Of a stretch of DNA of 64,000 bases, positions 1 through 6,347 are shown in pieces. The notes under the pieces were generated by a model. The model had not been told where the DNA came from, did no database searches, and saw only the letters and a program-made list of their open reading frames with translations. Each line of letters starts with the position of its first letter. Position 1 is the first letter of the stretch. A program made the position numbers and the translations under genes. This stretch comes from Lysobacteraceae bacterium NML93-0399 (GTDB taxonomy: Bacteria > Pseudomonadota > Gammaproteobacteria > Xanthomonadales > Xanthomonadaceae): contig NTJI01000001.1 of the NCBI GenBank assembly GCA_002307375.1, forward strand, positions 930,001 through 994,000, written 5' to 3'.

Positions 1-805
1 CTGCGTCCGGCCACAGCACAACCTCGCGTCCGGCCAGCGGCGCCCAGTCCACCTTGCCCATGCCATTGCTGCCGCCCGGCCACGCCACCACCGCGTACTG
101 CGGCCACGCGCCAGCGCCAGCCGCGCGGCATTTTTCGCCCTCGACCACGAGCACCGGCGCGTTCGGCTTGGCCGCCAACGCGTCGAGGCCTAGCAGCGGC
201 CGCGGCTCGGGGAATGCCTGCAGGCACCACTGGCGCTTACCGTCCTCACCCACGCACCAGGTCACCTGCGGCGTCCACTTGCGCGGCTTGCCCGTGTCAT
301 GGTCCGGGAAGTCACAGCGCAGCACATACCCCAGCAACGCGCCATCAGCGCCGTGATAGGCGTCAACGCGCGTCGGCTTCATCCGGCGCAGCTTCGAGGT
401 CTTCGGGTTCCAGATCGGCACCGTCCAGCCATTGCCGGCCATGAGGTCCGGCGCGTCTTCGGGCACCGGCATGAGCGCCACCCACTTACCCTCGAGGGGC
501 GCTTCGACTTCGCGGCGCACGCCCTCGCGCGCCGCCTGATAGTCGCGTGCACCCAGCTGCGCGCAGGCGCCGTGGAAGTCGGCGCCGGTGATGGCCTGCA
601 CAAAGCCGATCACGTCGTGATGCGCACCGCATCCGAAGCAATGCACGAAGCCCTTGTGCGGGATGACGGTGAACGAAGGCGTACTCTCCGCATGGAACGG
701 GCACAGACCCTCGAACTCGCGGCCGGACTTGCGCAGCTTCACGTACTGGCGCACCACGGCGACCAGGTCCACGCCCGCCTTGAGCTGCTCCACGTCGATG
801 CTCAT
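1..805 (-). CDS. Phage-type DNA primase with CHC2 zinc finger (C-terminus outside window)
   Basis: Reading leftwards from an ATG at 805, an open frame runs without a stop to base 1, so only the first 268 residues are visible. Residues 35-59 form a CHC2-type zinc finger, with C35-P-F-H38 followed by C56-F-G-C59, flanked by the usual conserved surroundings (KSGREFEGLCPFH; GFVHCFGCG). From about residue 205 a stretch ending VLVVEGEK resembles the start of a TOPRIM domain, the catalytic core of DnaG-like primases. The protein would make RNA primers, and could be fused to a helicase beyond the window as in phage primase-helicases. The start overlaps the stop of the upstream small gene by 4 nt (ATGA), so it belongs to the leftward early operon that begins at the Cro gene. 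The family call is firm; the full architecture is unknown. Confidence 0.88.
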   Translation of the reverse strand, partial: MSIDVEQLKAGVDLVAVVRQYVKLRKSGREFEGLCPFHAESTPSFTVIPHKGFVHCFGCGAHHDVIGFVQAITGADFHGACAQLGARDYQAAREGVRREVEAPLEGKWVALMPVPEDAPDLMAGNGWTVPIWNPKTSKLRRMKPTRVDAYHGADGALLGYVLRCDFPDHDTGKPRKWTPQVTWCVGEDGKRQWCLQAFPEPRPLLGLDALAAKPNAPVLVVEGEKCRAAGAGAWPQYAVVAWPGGSNGMGKVDWAPLAGREVVLWPDA

Positions 806-1014
806 GCGGCTGCGCGCTCCCGCCGCTGCTCGCGCGCGGCGACCATTCGCCACTGGATGCGCAGATAGTCCGCTACGCGCGCACGACAGCCCTGCCCGCC
901 GGTGCAGTCGGCGTGCGGGCAAGCTTCCGGAACCGCGGCGATCGCATCGGCCCACGTCGCGCGTGGCGCCTCCGCGATCTTCAGAGCTCGGCCCATGCAG
1001 CGCGACACGCTCAT
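802..1014 (-). CDS. Small cysteine-containing phage protein
   Basis: This 70-residue protein is coupled at both ends: its ATG overlaps the stop of the gene before it and its TGA overlaps the primase ATG. A segment CPHADCTGGQGC (about residues 32-43) holds one His and three Cys and could bind metal, and the C-terminal half is basic and likely helical. I do not recognise the family. The overlaps on both sides are the best evidence that it is translated. A minor role in replication or regulation would suit the position but is inference only. Confidence 0.65.
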   Translation of the reverse strand: MSVSRCMGRALKIAEAPRATWADAIAAVPEACPHADCTGGQGCRARVADYLRIQWRMVAAREQRRERAAA

Positions 1015-1178
1015 GCGCCGGCCTGCTGGCGCGCGCGGTTGTTCCGCTTGCGCGCGCGATGTGCTGCAGCCAGCACACGCGATGCGTGCCGGCTCATATT
1101 CGAGAGCATGCGGATCTGCTCGTGCAATTCGCCGTCGGCCAGCGCGGACAGGCGCGCCTCGAGCGTGCGCATGTTCAT
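1011..1178 (-). CDS. Small basic helical phage protein
   Basis: The 55-residue frame starts at an ATG that overlaps the stop of the previous gene and ends overlapping the next start, as its neighbours do. The sequence is one long predicted helix, acidic first (TLEARLSALADGELHEQI) and then strongly basic (AHRARKRNNRARQQ). The basic tail suggests contact with nucleic acid, but no family is recognised. A longer reading of the same frame starts at 1403, but that would overlap the neighbouring gene almost completely, so the short version is preferred. Confidence 0.55.
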   Translation of the reverse strand: MNMRTLEARLSALADGELHEQIRMLSNMSRHASRVLAAAHRARKRNNRARQQAGA

Positions 1179-1384
1179 TCGCTGGTCCGCGAGCGCAAAG
1201 GCAACTGCGGGGTGCAGGTGGCGTCCACGCGACGCTGTTCCAGTTCGGCCAGCAATTCCTCCGACGAGCGTGGCACCGTCACCGGCGCCAGCGCTTCCTC
1301 CCGCATCGCCTGCATGCGCGCGAGCGTCGCCGGGCTGGCTGGTGTCCGTCCCGCACGCGGCCAGTGGCGTCGGGTCGATCGCAT
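1175..1384 (-). CDS. Small phage protein of unknown function
   Basis: This 69-residue frame sits between the DksA-like gene and the 55-residue gene and overlaps the latter by 4 nt. The middle contains a plausible helix (ARMQAMREEALAPV, then SSEELLAELEQRRV), and the ends are Arg-rich. No motif is recognised. The evidence for reality is position, operon-style overlap and strand continuity. The true start could be the internal Met at about residue 24. Confidence 0.5.
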   Translation of the reverse strand: MRSTRRHWPRAGRTPASPATLARMQAMREEALAPVTVPRSSEELLAELEQRRVDATCTPQLPLRSRTSE

Positions 1385-1387
1385 GGA

Positions 1388-1624
1388 TCACCGGCGCCCC
1401 CAAGCGGCGTGCTGGGCGCCGCGCGCTTCCTCAGCTGTCTGGCAGCCCACGCACAGACGCGCACCCATCTCGGTGCGCGCCGGCGCAATGTCGGCCCTGC
1501 AGTCGACGTCCTCGCACTGCGTGAGGCCCGGCAGGCGGTTGGCGCGTACGCGCTTACGGTGCTGCAACGAGTTCGCCAGGTGGCGCTCGCTCACGTCTTG
1601 GATCTGGTCAATCGCGTCGGGCAT
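1388..1624 (-). CDS. DksA/TraR-type C4 zinc-finger protein
   Basis: The 78-residue protein has four cysteines (C37, C42, C58, C61) in the sequence CEDVDC followed by GARLCVGCQ, which is the C4 zinc finger of the TraR/DksA family. Short TraR-like members are common in phages and plasmids and bind in the secondary channel of RNA polymerase, mimicking DksA plus ppGpp. The N-terminal helix (AIDQIQDVSERHLANSLQ) would correspond to the part that enters the channel. Here it lies in the early operon between CII and the primase, so it may redirect host transcription. Its start overlaps the end of the upstream gene by 17 nt. The family call is good; the function is inferred from relatives. Confidence 0.8.
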   Translation of the reverse strand: MPDAIDQIQDVSERHLANSLQHRKRVRANRLPGLTQCEDVDCRADIAPARTEMGARLCVGCQTAEEARGAQHAAWGRR

Positions 1625-1757
1625 CGCCCCGCTCCCCCTGCTGGGTCAAGTCGCGCATCGCGCGACGCTGTTGTTCTTCGGCCCGCTTCCGGGCGCACTC
1701 CATGGCGTAGTGGACGTAGCTGTCCTCGCCGAACTCGTAGGGCTGCGGATCAGACAC
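1608..1757 (-). CDS. 49-residue phage protein, GTG start
   Basis: A GTG at 1757 overlaps the stop of the CII-like gene (GTGTCTGA) and opens a 49-residue frame beginning SDPQPYEFGEDSYVHYAMEC, then a basic helix (KRAEEQQRRAMRDLTQQ). It ends 17 nt into the DksA-like gene. It is below usual length cut-offs, but it fills what would otherwise be a gap in a tightly packed operon, and its composition is protein-like. I do not recognise the family. Confidence 0.55.
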   Translation of the reverse strand: MSDPQPYEFGEDSYVHYAMECARKRAEEQQRRAMRDLTQQGERGDARRD

Positions 1758-2205
1758 GCGGGCCCTCGACCATCGTTTCCAGCCGGCCCATCAGCCGGAT
1801 GATCTTTCTGCGCGCCACGTACGCGACGGCCTTGATGCGGTCGAACTCGTCAGCGCTCAGCGCACCGTTCGCGAACGCTTCGTGGATGGTCTTCGCCAGG
1901 TTGCCCGTGCCCGAGAACACCAGGGCCATGCACTCAAGGATGGCCATGTCGCTCGCAGCGGCTTCGCCGGCACAGCCCTCGACAAGAACGTCGCCGGCAT
2001 CCAGTGCCAGCGCGTGCAGGATGCGCTTGTCGCCCGTCAGCCCCACCAGCCGCTGCGCCTCAGCCAGCGAGAGGTGGTGCGTGGTGTTGTTCGGGTTGAC
2101 CTTGTTGCGCAGCACCGCCGCGCTCATGCCGAGCCGAGGCGCCAAGGTCTCGCTGCCACCCGGGTAGTCGTGCACCGTGGCGTAGGCCGCGTCGACGATG
2201 TTCAC
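1750..2205 (-). CDS. Phage regulatory protein, CII (CP76) family
   Basis: This 151-residue protein starts MNIVDAAYATVHDYPGGSE, continues through LAPRLGMSAAVLRNKVNPN and HHLSLAEAQRLVGLTGD, and matches the CII/CP76 family of small DNA-binding phage regulators. The HTH-like part is about residues 20-60. In related phages this protein follows Cro in the early operon and helps set the lysis-lysogeny decision or early transcription. Its ATG overlaps the Cro stop by 4 nt. The C-terminal half is helical with no catalytic motif. It is a DNA-binding regulator acting in the cytoplasm, and its target sites are not visible. Confidence 0.85.
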   Translation of the reverse strand: MNIVDAAYATVHDYPGGSETLAPRLGMSAAVLRNKVNPNNTTHHLSLAEAQRLVGLTGDKRILHALALDAGDVLVEGCAGEAAASDMAILECMALVFSGTGNLAKTIHEAFANGALSADEFDRIKAVAYVARRKIIRLMGRLETMVEGPRV

Positions 2206-2555
2206 GGCGCATCTCCGCGAACGTAGCGGGCGCCCTGCCCGCGCTCCATGCTCGGCGCATGGACCTTCGCTTCAGCGCCCTGCGCGCCTTCCACATCGAG
2301 ACCGGCGCGGGCGCACCCGTCGCCGTCTTCTTCGCTCGCCGGCCCGACGTCGTCGTTGGCGGCCTGCGTGGAGAGCGCGCCGAACAGGTCGGGGCGCTTC
2401 AGCACCGCCTGGAGCGCGCGGCGCTCGGGAATCGGCTGATCCAGTTCCCATTGCGCCACTGCCGCAGTGGAAATGTGGAAGAACCGCGCGACCGACGCAT
2501 CGGTGTTCTGGCCGAGCGCATCGCGGACTTGCCGCTTCGTGAGGGATAGGTTCAT
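2202..2555 (-). CDS. Cro-like HTH repressor, first gene of leftward operon
   Basis: The chosen ATG at 2555 gives 117 residues beginning MNLSLTKRQVRDALG. A helix-turn-helix follows (ASVARFFHISTAAVAQWELDQPIPERRALQAVL, read in pieces, about residues 18-50), with the Q-W-E recognition-helix pattern of Cro and YdaS-type regulators. The C-terminal half is acidic and probably disordered. The frame stays open upstream to 2588, but that would run through the palindromic operator at 2567-2584, so the later start is better. It diverges from the CI-like gene at 2629, giving a classic phage switch. Confidence 0.78.
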   Translation of the reverse strand: MNLSLTKRQVRDALGQNTDASVARFFHISTAAVAQWELDQPIPERRALQAVLKRPDLFGALSTQAANDDVGPASEEDGDGCARAGLDVEGAQGAEAKVHAPSMERGQGARYVRGDAP

Positions 2556-2566
2556 GGCGACGGATA

Positions 2567-2622
2567 CGCTAAGACCTCTTAGCGCCATGTGTCAAGCACG
2601 CCTAGCGATACCGTCGCTAAGC
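2567..2622. promoter_or_regulatory. Cro/CI intergenic operators
   Basis: Between the divergent regulators lie two related palindromes. The first is perfect: CGCTAAGA, CC, TCTTAGCG (2567-2584). The second is imperfect: CTAGCGA, 5 nt, TCGCTAA (2602-2620). The shared half-site is CTTAGCG. This is the expected arrangement for repressor dimers controlling both directions, and the same half-site recurs at 3805-3861. Confidence 0.75.
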
Positions 2623-2628
2623 TGGCTT

Positions 2629-3057
2629 ATGACCCGCGACACCCTCGGAAAACGCCTCACCGCCGCCATGGGAGGCATGAAGCCTGCCGACCTCGCGCGC
2701 CGCGCGGAGTCCACCACGGCCACCATCAGCAACTGGATGAACGACAACGTGCTGCCCGAGCACGTCAAGGCCGTGCAGCTGTTCAAGATCGCCGATGCCG
2801 TCGGAATCGACGCCCGCGAGCTACTCACCGGCAGCCGGTCAACGGTCGCCGATGCCCACGCCGACTACGCGTCGCAGCCTGTGCAACTCGAGCACTGGAA
2901 GATCGCCTTTCAGCTGGTTGCTGAGGCTCTTGATGAACGTGGACTCACGCTCCCGCCCGACAAGCGCGCGGAAGTCACGCTTCTGGCCCACGACCTGCTG
3001 GAAGAAGGACTGCAGGCCGCCAAGGTCCTGCAATTCGTGAGACGTGCAGCCGCCTGA
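2629..3057 (+). CDS. CI-like HTH repressor without peptidase domain
   Basis: The ATG at 2629 (MTRDTLGKRLTAAMGG) begins a 142-residue protein whose first 65 residues form an XRE-type HTH: DLARRAESTTATISNWMN carries the helix-turn-helix, and LFKIADAVGIDARELLTG the final helices. The remaining 75 residues are helical (HWKIAFQLVAEALDERG) and may dimerise. There is no LexA-like S24 peptidase domain, so induction by RecA-stimulated self-cleavage is not expected, and an anti-repressor or other control is more likely. It diverges from Cro across the operator region. The open frame extends upstream, but that part crosses the operators. Confidence 0.85.
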   Translation: MTRDTLGKRLTAAMGGMKPADLARRAESTTATISNWMNDNVLPEHVKAVQLFKIADAVGIDARELLTGSRSTVADAHADYASQPVQLEHWKIAFQLVAEALDERGLTLPPDKRAEVTLLAHDLLEEGLQAAKVLQFVRRAAA

Positions 3058-3077
3058 GCGCGGCCAGGGAGGTCCAC

Positions 3078-3434
3078 ATGAGGGACAAGGTTTCCCAGCT
3101 GCGAAAGCTGCTGGGCGAGGCAACGCCGTCGCCGACGGTGGTCAGAAACGATGCCGAGGGCGAGGCCTGGCGCCGCTTCCAGCAGTTCGAAAGCTACACC
3201 GCCCCACCGCCACTGGAGTCTTCGTGGCGCGCACGTGCATCGCGGGAAATCCAGCGCATTGCAGCGTGGTACGGGCTCACCGACGAGATTCAACGCGCAC
3301 TCGACGAAGCCGGCGTGGATCTCCTTGCATCGCTGAGCGACGCCGACCTCGAGTCACTGCGCGAACGCATGCGAATGCTGCAAGACAACGTCCAGAACGG
3401 GTTCGGCGCGCCAGACGCACCGCCCGCCACCTAG
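3078..3434 (+). CDS. Hypothetical phage protein following CI
   Basis: A strong ribosome site (GGGAGGT) lies just before the ATG at 3078. The 118-residue product is soluble and helical, with SQLRKLLGEA at the N-terminus, an aromatic stretch (AWRRFQQFESY) and a C-terminal amphipathic helix (DLESLRERMRMLQDNVQ). It lies 20 nt after CI and probably shares its lysogenic transcript, which would make it active in the lysogen. It ends convergently, overlapping the lipoprotein gene on the other strand by 4 nt. No family is recognised. Confidence 0.75.
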   Translation: MRDKVSQLRKLLGEATPSPTVVRNDAEGEAWRRFQQFESYTAPPPLESSWRARASREIQRIAAWYGLTDEIQRALDEAGVDLLASLSDADLESLRERMRMLQDNVQNGFGAPDAPPAT

Positions 3435-3760
3435 CGCGAGCGCGAGTCGATCGCCTGGACCGTCTTGCGCTGAAGTACGCCGTTTGCATCGAACACGAGG
3501 CCCAGCGTCTGCGTCTGCGCGTTCGCAGTGAAGCCGTTCGAGCGCCCAACTGTGTGCACGTACACCAGCACTTTTTCGCCACCGGCCTGTGTCGTTTCGC
3601 TCTGCGGCTTACCCAGGGCCGCACGGGCCGCCTGTTCTGTTGTCTGGCCCTCAACCATCGACGCAATGGCGCCCTCGGAGATGGGGCGCCCGCTCTCCAC
3701 CGTGGCACACCCCGCCATCGCTGCGAGGAGCAGCCCTGCGATCAAGATTCGTCCGTACAT
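3431..3760 (-). CDS. Small outer-membrane-type lipoprotein (moron candidate)
   Basis: The start MYGRILIAGLLLAAMAGC gives a short basic end, a hydrophobic core and a lipobox (AMAGC, Cys18), so signal peptidase II would leave a lipid-anchored mature protein of about 92 residues. The mature part (GRPISEGAIASMVEGQTTE, then GKPQSE, VLVYVHTVGR and GLVFDANGVLQ) resembles the BamE/SmpA-type fold of small lipoproteins, a resemblance by eye only. It lies alone on the minus strand next to the repressor, the usual place for a gene expressed by the lysogen, and could alter the cell surface or exclude other phages; that is inference. A longer frame to 3805 exists but lacks a signal peptide at its start. 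Confidence 0.75.
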   Translation of the reverse strand: MYGRILIAGLLLAAMAGCATVESGRPISEGAIASMVEGQTTEQAARAALGKPQSETTQAGGEKVLVYVHTVGRSNGFTANAQTQTLGLVFDANGVLQRKTVQAIDSRSR

Positions 3761-3804
3761 GCCGGGCTCCGACTGAAGGATTCGCCATTCTGGCCGCAAC
3801 CGCA

Positions 3805-3864
3805 CTAAGCCGGCCTATCAATCTTACTTAGCCCGCTTGACATTACGCTAAGTACGCTTAGTAT
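3805..3864 (+). promoter_or_regulatory. Repressor-controlled promoter of rightward operon
   Basis: A sigma-70 promoter is visible: TTGACA (3837-3842), 16 nt, TAGTAT (3859-3864). The spacer contains the palindrome CTAAG-TACG-CTTAG (3848-3861), and a second pair of CTAAG/CTTAG half-sites lies at 3805-3831. These half-sites match the Cro/CI operators, so the same repressor probably shuts this promoter in the lysogen. The 120-nt leader downstream is rich in GC hairpins. Confidence 0.7.
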
Positions 3865-3986
3865 CTGCATCGTCCCCTTGCGGGACGGCGACCGGCGGGT
3901 CGCCCGCCGGCCCTCCCCTGCCCGCGCTGGGGCCTCCCCCTCCCCGGTGACCCGCCTGTCGTCTTCATCAATCGATGGAGGCGCAC

Positions 3987-4082
3987 ATGCTCGACCTACT
4001 CGCACAACCCGCGTTCCTGCCCGCGATGGTCATTGCCATCGTCGTCAGCGCACTCGCCGACATGCGGAGCGCGCCGCGATGA
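3987..4082 (+). CDS. 31-residue membrane peptide
   Basis: An ATG at 3987, preceded by GGAGG at 3977-3981, opens a 31-codon frame with one hydrophobic segment (FLPAMVIAIVVSALA) and a basic tail ending SAPR. The TGA overlaps the next ATG (ATGA). It is far too short for routine gene finders, but it is the first frame after the regulated promoter, with a good ribosome site. It is probably a single-span membrane peptide of unknown role. Confidence 0.6.
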   Translation: MLDLLAQPAFLPAMVIAIVVSALADMRSAPR

Positions 4083-4687
4083 GTGCTTCCACGGAAGGCC
4101 TCAAGGCCGTGATGCGCAGCTCGCGGACTGCAGCTCGCGCCATTGCGTTTGCGACCTGCGCCGTCGGTGTGGCAATGATCGACGGGCGCACCGTTGAGGT
4201 GACACTGCCTGCGCTGGCGATCACGCTCTTCGTGGCCGCAGCGATCGTCCTCATTGTCGGCAACGGGGTGAGCGGCACGCTCGCACGGCGTGCGCAGTGT
4301 GAAGCGCCAGCGTTTGCGCCCGAAGTACGACCGGCGGGCTACGCGCTTGTGCTACTCGCGCTGATCATCGGCGCGTCCCATGAGCGAGAACAGCGCCTCC
4401 AGATTCACGCCCAACACCAGCAGGGCGGGCAGGCCCAAGAGCAAGCCCAGCAGGATAGTGATCACACTGGAGCCGCCACCCCAACCGTAGCCGAAGCCAG
4501 CCGCTCCGATGGGCATCACGGCCAGGCTGACCCAAGCCAGTCGATCTTCATAGACGCGCCACCTGCTGATCCAGAAGCTGATGTAGCCGACGAGCAGCGT
4601 TCCCAGAACGACGTTGACGTATTGGTCCATGCGGGCGATTCGTCCTCTGCGGTGAACGAGCATATCGCTCTTGGCGGTGCCGCATGA
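4079..4687 (+). CDS. Membrane protein; 3' two thirds doubtful
   Basis: The frame starts at an ATG coupled to the 31-residue peptide. The first 100 residues look real, with hydrophobic segments LPALAITLFVAAAIVLIVG (about 43-61) and AGYALVLLALIIGA (about 85-98). After about position 4390 the frame becomes a Gln/His/Asp-rich sequence of the kind produced when a membrane-protein gene is read backwards, and a convincing membrane protein is indeed encoded there on the minus strand (4352-4630). The frame does end in an ATGA overlap with the next rightward gene. Either the two genes truly overlap, or an insertion of the minus-strand gene has destroyed the original 3' end. Only the N-terminal third is supported with any confidence. 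Confidence 0.45.
   Translation: MSASTEGLKAVMRSSRTAARAIAFATCAVGVAMIDGRTVEVTLPALAITLFVAAAIVLIVGNGVSGTLARRAQCEAPAFAPEVRPAGYALVLLALIIGASHEREQRLQIHAQHQQGGQAQEQAQQDSDHTGAATPTVAEASRSDGHHGQADPSQSIFIDAPPADPEADVADEQRSQNDVDVLVHAGDSSSAVNEHIALGGAA
4352..4630 (-). CDS. Three-span membrane protein on opposite strand (moron candidate)
   Basis: From an ATG at 4630 (MDQYVNVVLGTLLVGYISFW) the 92-residue product has three hydrophobic segments: about residues 5-20, about 30-50 (WVSLAVMPIGAAGFGYGWGG) and about 52-80 (VITILLGLLLGLPALLVLGV). It lies inside the rightward operon but on the opposite strand, a layout typical of an independently expressed cargo gene. The frame is also open upstream to 4663. Function is unknown; superinfection exclusion or a holin-like role are guesses. 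The hydrophobic pattern with charged loops (SRWRVYEDR; MGRADDQRE) makes a chance frame unlikely. Confidence 0.6.
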   Translation of the reverse strand: MDQYVNVVLGTLLVGYISFWISRWRVYEDRLAWVSLAVMPIGAAGFGYGWGGGSSVITILLGLLLGLPALLVLGVNLEALFSLMGRADDQRE

Positions 4688-4986
4688 CCGTCCTCACTGA
4701 CACCATCCGCGACCACTTCATCACCTGCGTCGACGCCGGCCGCTTCGACGGCGATGGTCTGGACGCGCTGCTGGGGCACGTCGAGGCCGCGCAGTTCCGC
4801 CTCGCGGAAATCGAGCACTTCCGCGAAGCCTCTGCGGCCAATTCGGCAGAGGAGCGAGAGACGCGCGCCCGCATCGATCAGCTGGCGCAGGCCGTGATCC
4901 TGAAGGGTAACGCCGACCTCGAACAGCCCACCCACGACGCACACGTCCGCGCGATGGAAGCGCGGGAGGCGGTGCACCGTGGCTGA
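4684..4986 (+). CDS. Hypothetical phage protein, helical
   Basis: The 100-residue product starts MTVLTDTIRDHFITCVDAG and is mostly helical (LGHVEAAQFRLAEIEHFREAS, then ERETRARIDQLAQAV). A C-terminal amphipathic stretch suggests an oligomer or coiled coil. Its ATG overlaps the preceding stop and its end overlaps the next GTG start by 8 nt. No family is recognised. Confidence 0.7.
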   Translation: MTVLTDTIRDHFITCVDAGRFDGDGLDALLGHVEAAQFRLAEIEHFREASAANSAEERETRARIDQLAQAVILKGNADLEQPTHDAHVRAMEAREAVHRG

Positions 4987-5164
4987 TACACGCGCCCCCG
5001 TCGTCATCGACCTGAGCCTCGCGCGCCACGCGCTGTATCTCGCCTCGCAGCGCGAGCGCACCGAGCCCCGCGGCCAAGTCCTCGCGCGCTTCGTCGCCGA
5101 CACCCGTGCCGGCTTCCACCGTGTCCAGCTGCGCCCGCGCTTGGCGCCCGGTGCGCGCGCATGA
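4979..5164 (+). CDS. Hypothetical phage protein, GTG start
   Basis: A GTG at 4979 begins 61 residues (ADTRAPVVIDLSLARHALYL, then RERTEPRGQVLARFVAD). The gene overlaps its neighbours on both sides by 8 and 4 nt, which supports translation by re-initiation. The sequence is basic with alternating hydrophobic residues. Function is unknown. Confidence 0.6.
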   Translation: MADTRAPVVIDLSLARHALYLASQRERTEPRGQVLARFVADTRAGFHRVQLRPRLAPGARA

Positions 5165-5331
5165 CGTTCTCCGCTCGCACCTTGCGCTTCCTGCTCGCCT
5201 CGCAGCACGCGCAGACCAACGACCTGCGCATGCGGCCGATCACCTACCGCAAGCGCCGCCGCATCAGTGCCGCCGTGCGCATCGTCAGCGCGATCGCCGC
5301 ACTGGCCGCGCTCGCCACCCGCTACGCCTGA
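5161..5331 (+). CDS. Small basic protein with C-terminal hydrophobic helix
   Basis: The ATG overlaps the previous stop (ATGA), giving 56 residues: a basic N-terminal part (TFSARTLRFLLASQ, then RPITYRKRRRISAAV) followed by a hydrophobic C-terminal segment (IVSAIAALAALATRYA). It may be a membrane-associated or DNA-binding peptide. There is no match to a known family. Confidence 0.55.
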   Translation: MTFSARTLRFLLASQHAQTNDLRMRPITYRKRRRISAAVRIVSAIAALAALATRYA

Positions 5332-5372
5332 CCCGCACACACCAGCGCCGGCATCGCCGGCAGGAGCCATCC

Positions 5373-5675
5373 ATGCCCAGCTCGCAATACACGCCGCAGA
5401 TCCGCGCCGCGCTGCTTGCCGCGGCCAACGCGCCGAACCACCGGCTGCGCCGCTGCAAAGGCGGATTCACCGCCCCGCCCGCCGACCGCGTGCGCACCAG
5501 CGGCCAGGCCGCGGTGCCGGTGATCACCCGCCGCACCATCCTGCGCCTCGAGCGCGACGGCCTGCTCGAGTTCGAAGGTCGCGACGAGTACGCCACCACC
5601 GTCACCCTCACCACGGACGGCCTAGACGCCGTGCGCGAACTGCGCGGCGATGCCGCGGTGGATGCAGTGGCGTGA
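5373..5675 (+). CDS. Putative winged-helix phage protein
   Basis: A ribosome site (CAGGAG) precedes the ATG at 5373. The 100-residue protein has a recognisable wing-like end: VITRRTILRLERDGLLEFEG followed by beta-prone TTVTLTTDGLDAVREL, as in the last helix and wing of winged-helix domains. The N-terminal half (SSQYTPQIRAALLAAANAPN) is helical. A DNA-binding role is plausible but not proven. The stop overlaps the next GTG start (GTGA). Confidence 0.65.
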   Translation: MPSSQYTPQIRAALLAAANAPNHRLRRCKGGFTAPPADRVRTSGQAAVPVITRRTILRLERDGLLEFEGRDEYATTVTLTTDGLDAVRELRGDAAVDAVA

Positions 5676-6112
5676 ACAACCGCACACGTACCCGTCTCCA
5701 GGCACGCGACGCGCTCTACCAGCGCCTCTACGCCTGGCTGCGCGAGAACCCGCAGTCCCACACGGTGGCCGAGATCGCTGCGGCCGCGCACGAAGCCGGC
5801 GACGTCCAACGCACCGGCATCGCGCTGTCTCAGATGGCGCGTAACAGCTGCGCCGTACGCACCGGCTCGCCGAAGACCGGCTGGCGCTATCGGGTGGGCG
5901 ATACCGCGCCGCGCCCTTGGCGCGAAACGCGCACCGTCACGTCGCTCGCGCCGTCGCGGCACGCCAACACCACCAGCAGCCGCGCGCCCTCGCTCGACCA
6001 GCAGCGCGCCCAGATCGCCGCCGACATAGCCGAGTTCCGACGCCGCGGCGGCCGCATCGAACGCCTGGGCCCCACTCAACTCTTCCGCCACATCCAGCCC
6101 GCCAATGACTGA
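5672..6112 (+). CDS. Hypothetical phage protein, possible HTH, GTG start
   Basis: The GTG at 5672 overlaps the previous stop and opens a 146-residue frame. Residues about 8-60 (RLQARDALYQRLYAWLREN, HTVAEIAAAAHEAGD, TGIALSQMARNSCAV) have the rhythm of a small helical DNA-binding domain. The following WRYRVGD could be a wing. A linker rich in Thr/Ser/Arg leads to a C-terminal helix (DQQRAQIAADIAEFRRRGG). The stop overlaps the next gene by 8 nt. Function is unknown. Confidence 0.65.
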   Translation: MNNRTRTRLQARDALYQRLYAWLRENPQSHTVAEIAAAAHEAGDVQRTGIALSQMARNSCAVRTGSPKTGWRYRVGDTAPRPWRETRTVTSLAPSRHANTTSSRAPSLDQQRAQIAADIAEFRRRGGRIERLGPTQLFRHIQPAND

Positions 6113-6323
6113 CCTCACCGCACTCACCGCCGTCAGCGGCCCCGAGCTGCTCGACCAACTCGCCGACGCCGAATCGACCAGCGGCCACCACATCAACGCC
6201 GCGCACTATCGCGAGCGCGCCCAGCAGTGGGCCGCCGACCAGCGACGCATCGCCGAGCTGGAAGCCGAAAACACCGCCCTCGACCAGCGCCTGCGGAACG
6301 CCACCGCAGCACTGGCCGCGTAG
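6105..6323 (+). CDS. Short coiled-coil phage protein
   Basis: This 72-residue product starts MTDLTALTAVSGPELLDQL and ends with a heptad-like helix (RRIAELEAENTALDQRLRNA) that predicts a coiled coil. It overlaps the preceding gene by 8 nt. It closes this stretch of the rightward operon; the next frame on this strand begins 730 nt later, after a gene on the other strand. Family unknown. Confidence 0.65.
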   Translation: MTDLTALTAVSGPELLDQLADAESTSGHHINAAHYRERAQQWAADQRRIAELEAENTALDQRLRNATAALAA

Positions 6324-6347
6324 ACGGTCGTGACCGCTGTGAAAAAG

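Noticed and set aside
2467..2628. Upstream extension of the CI-like gene
   Set aside because: It runs through the divergent Cro gene and the operators; the ATG at 2629 starts the conserved HTH domain.
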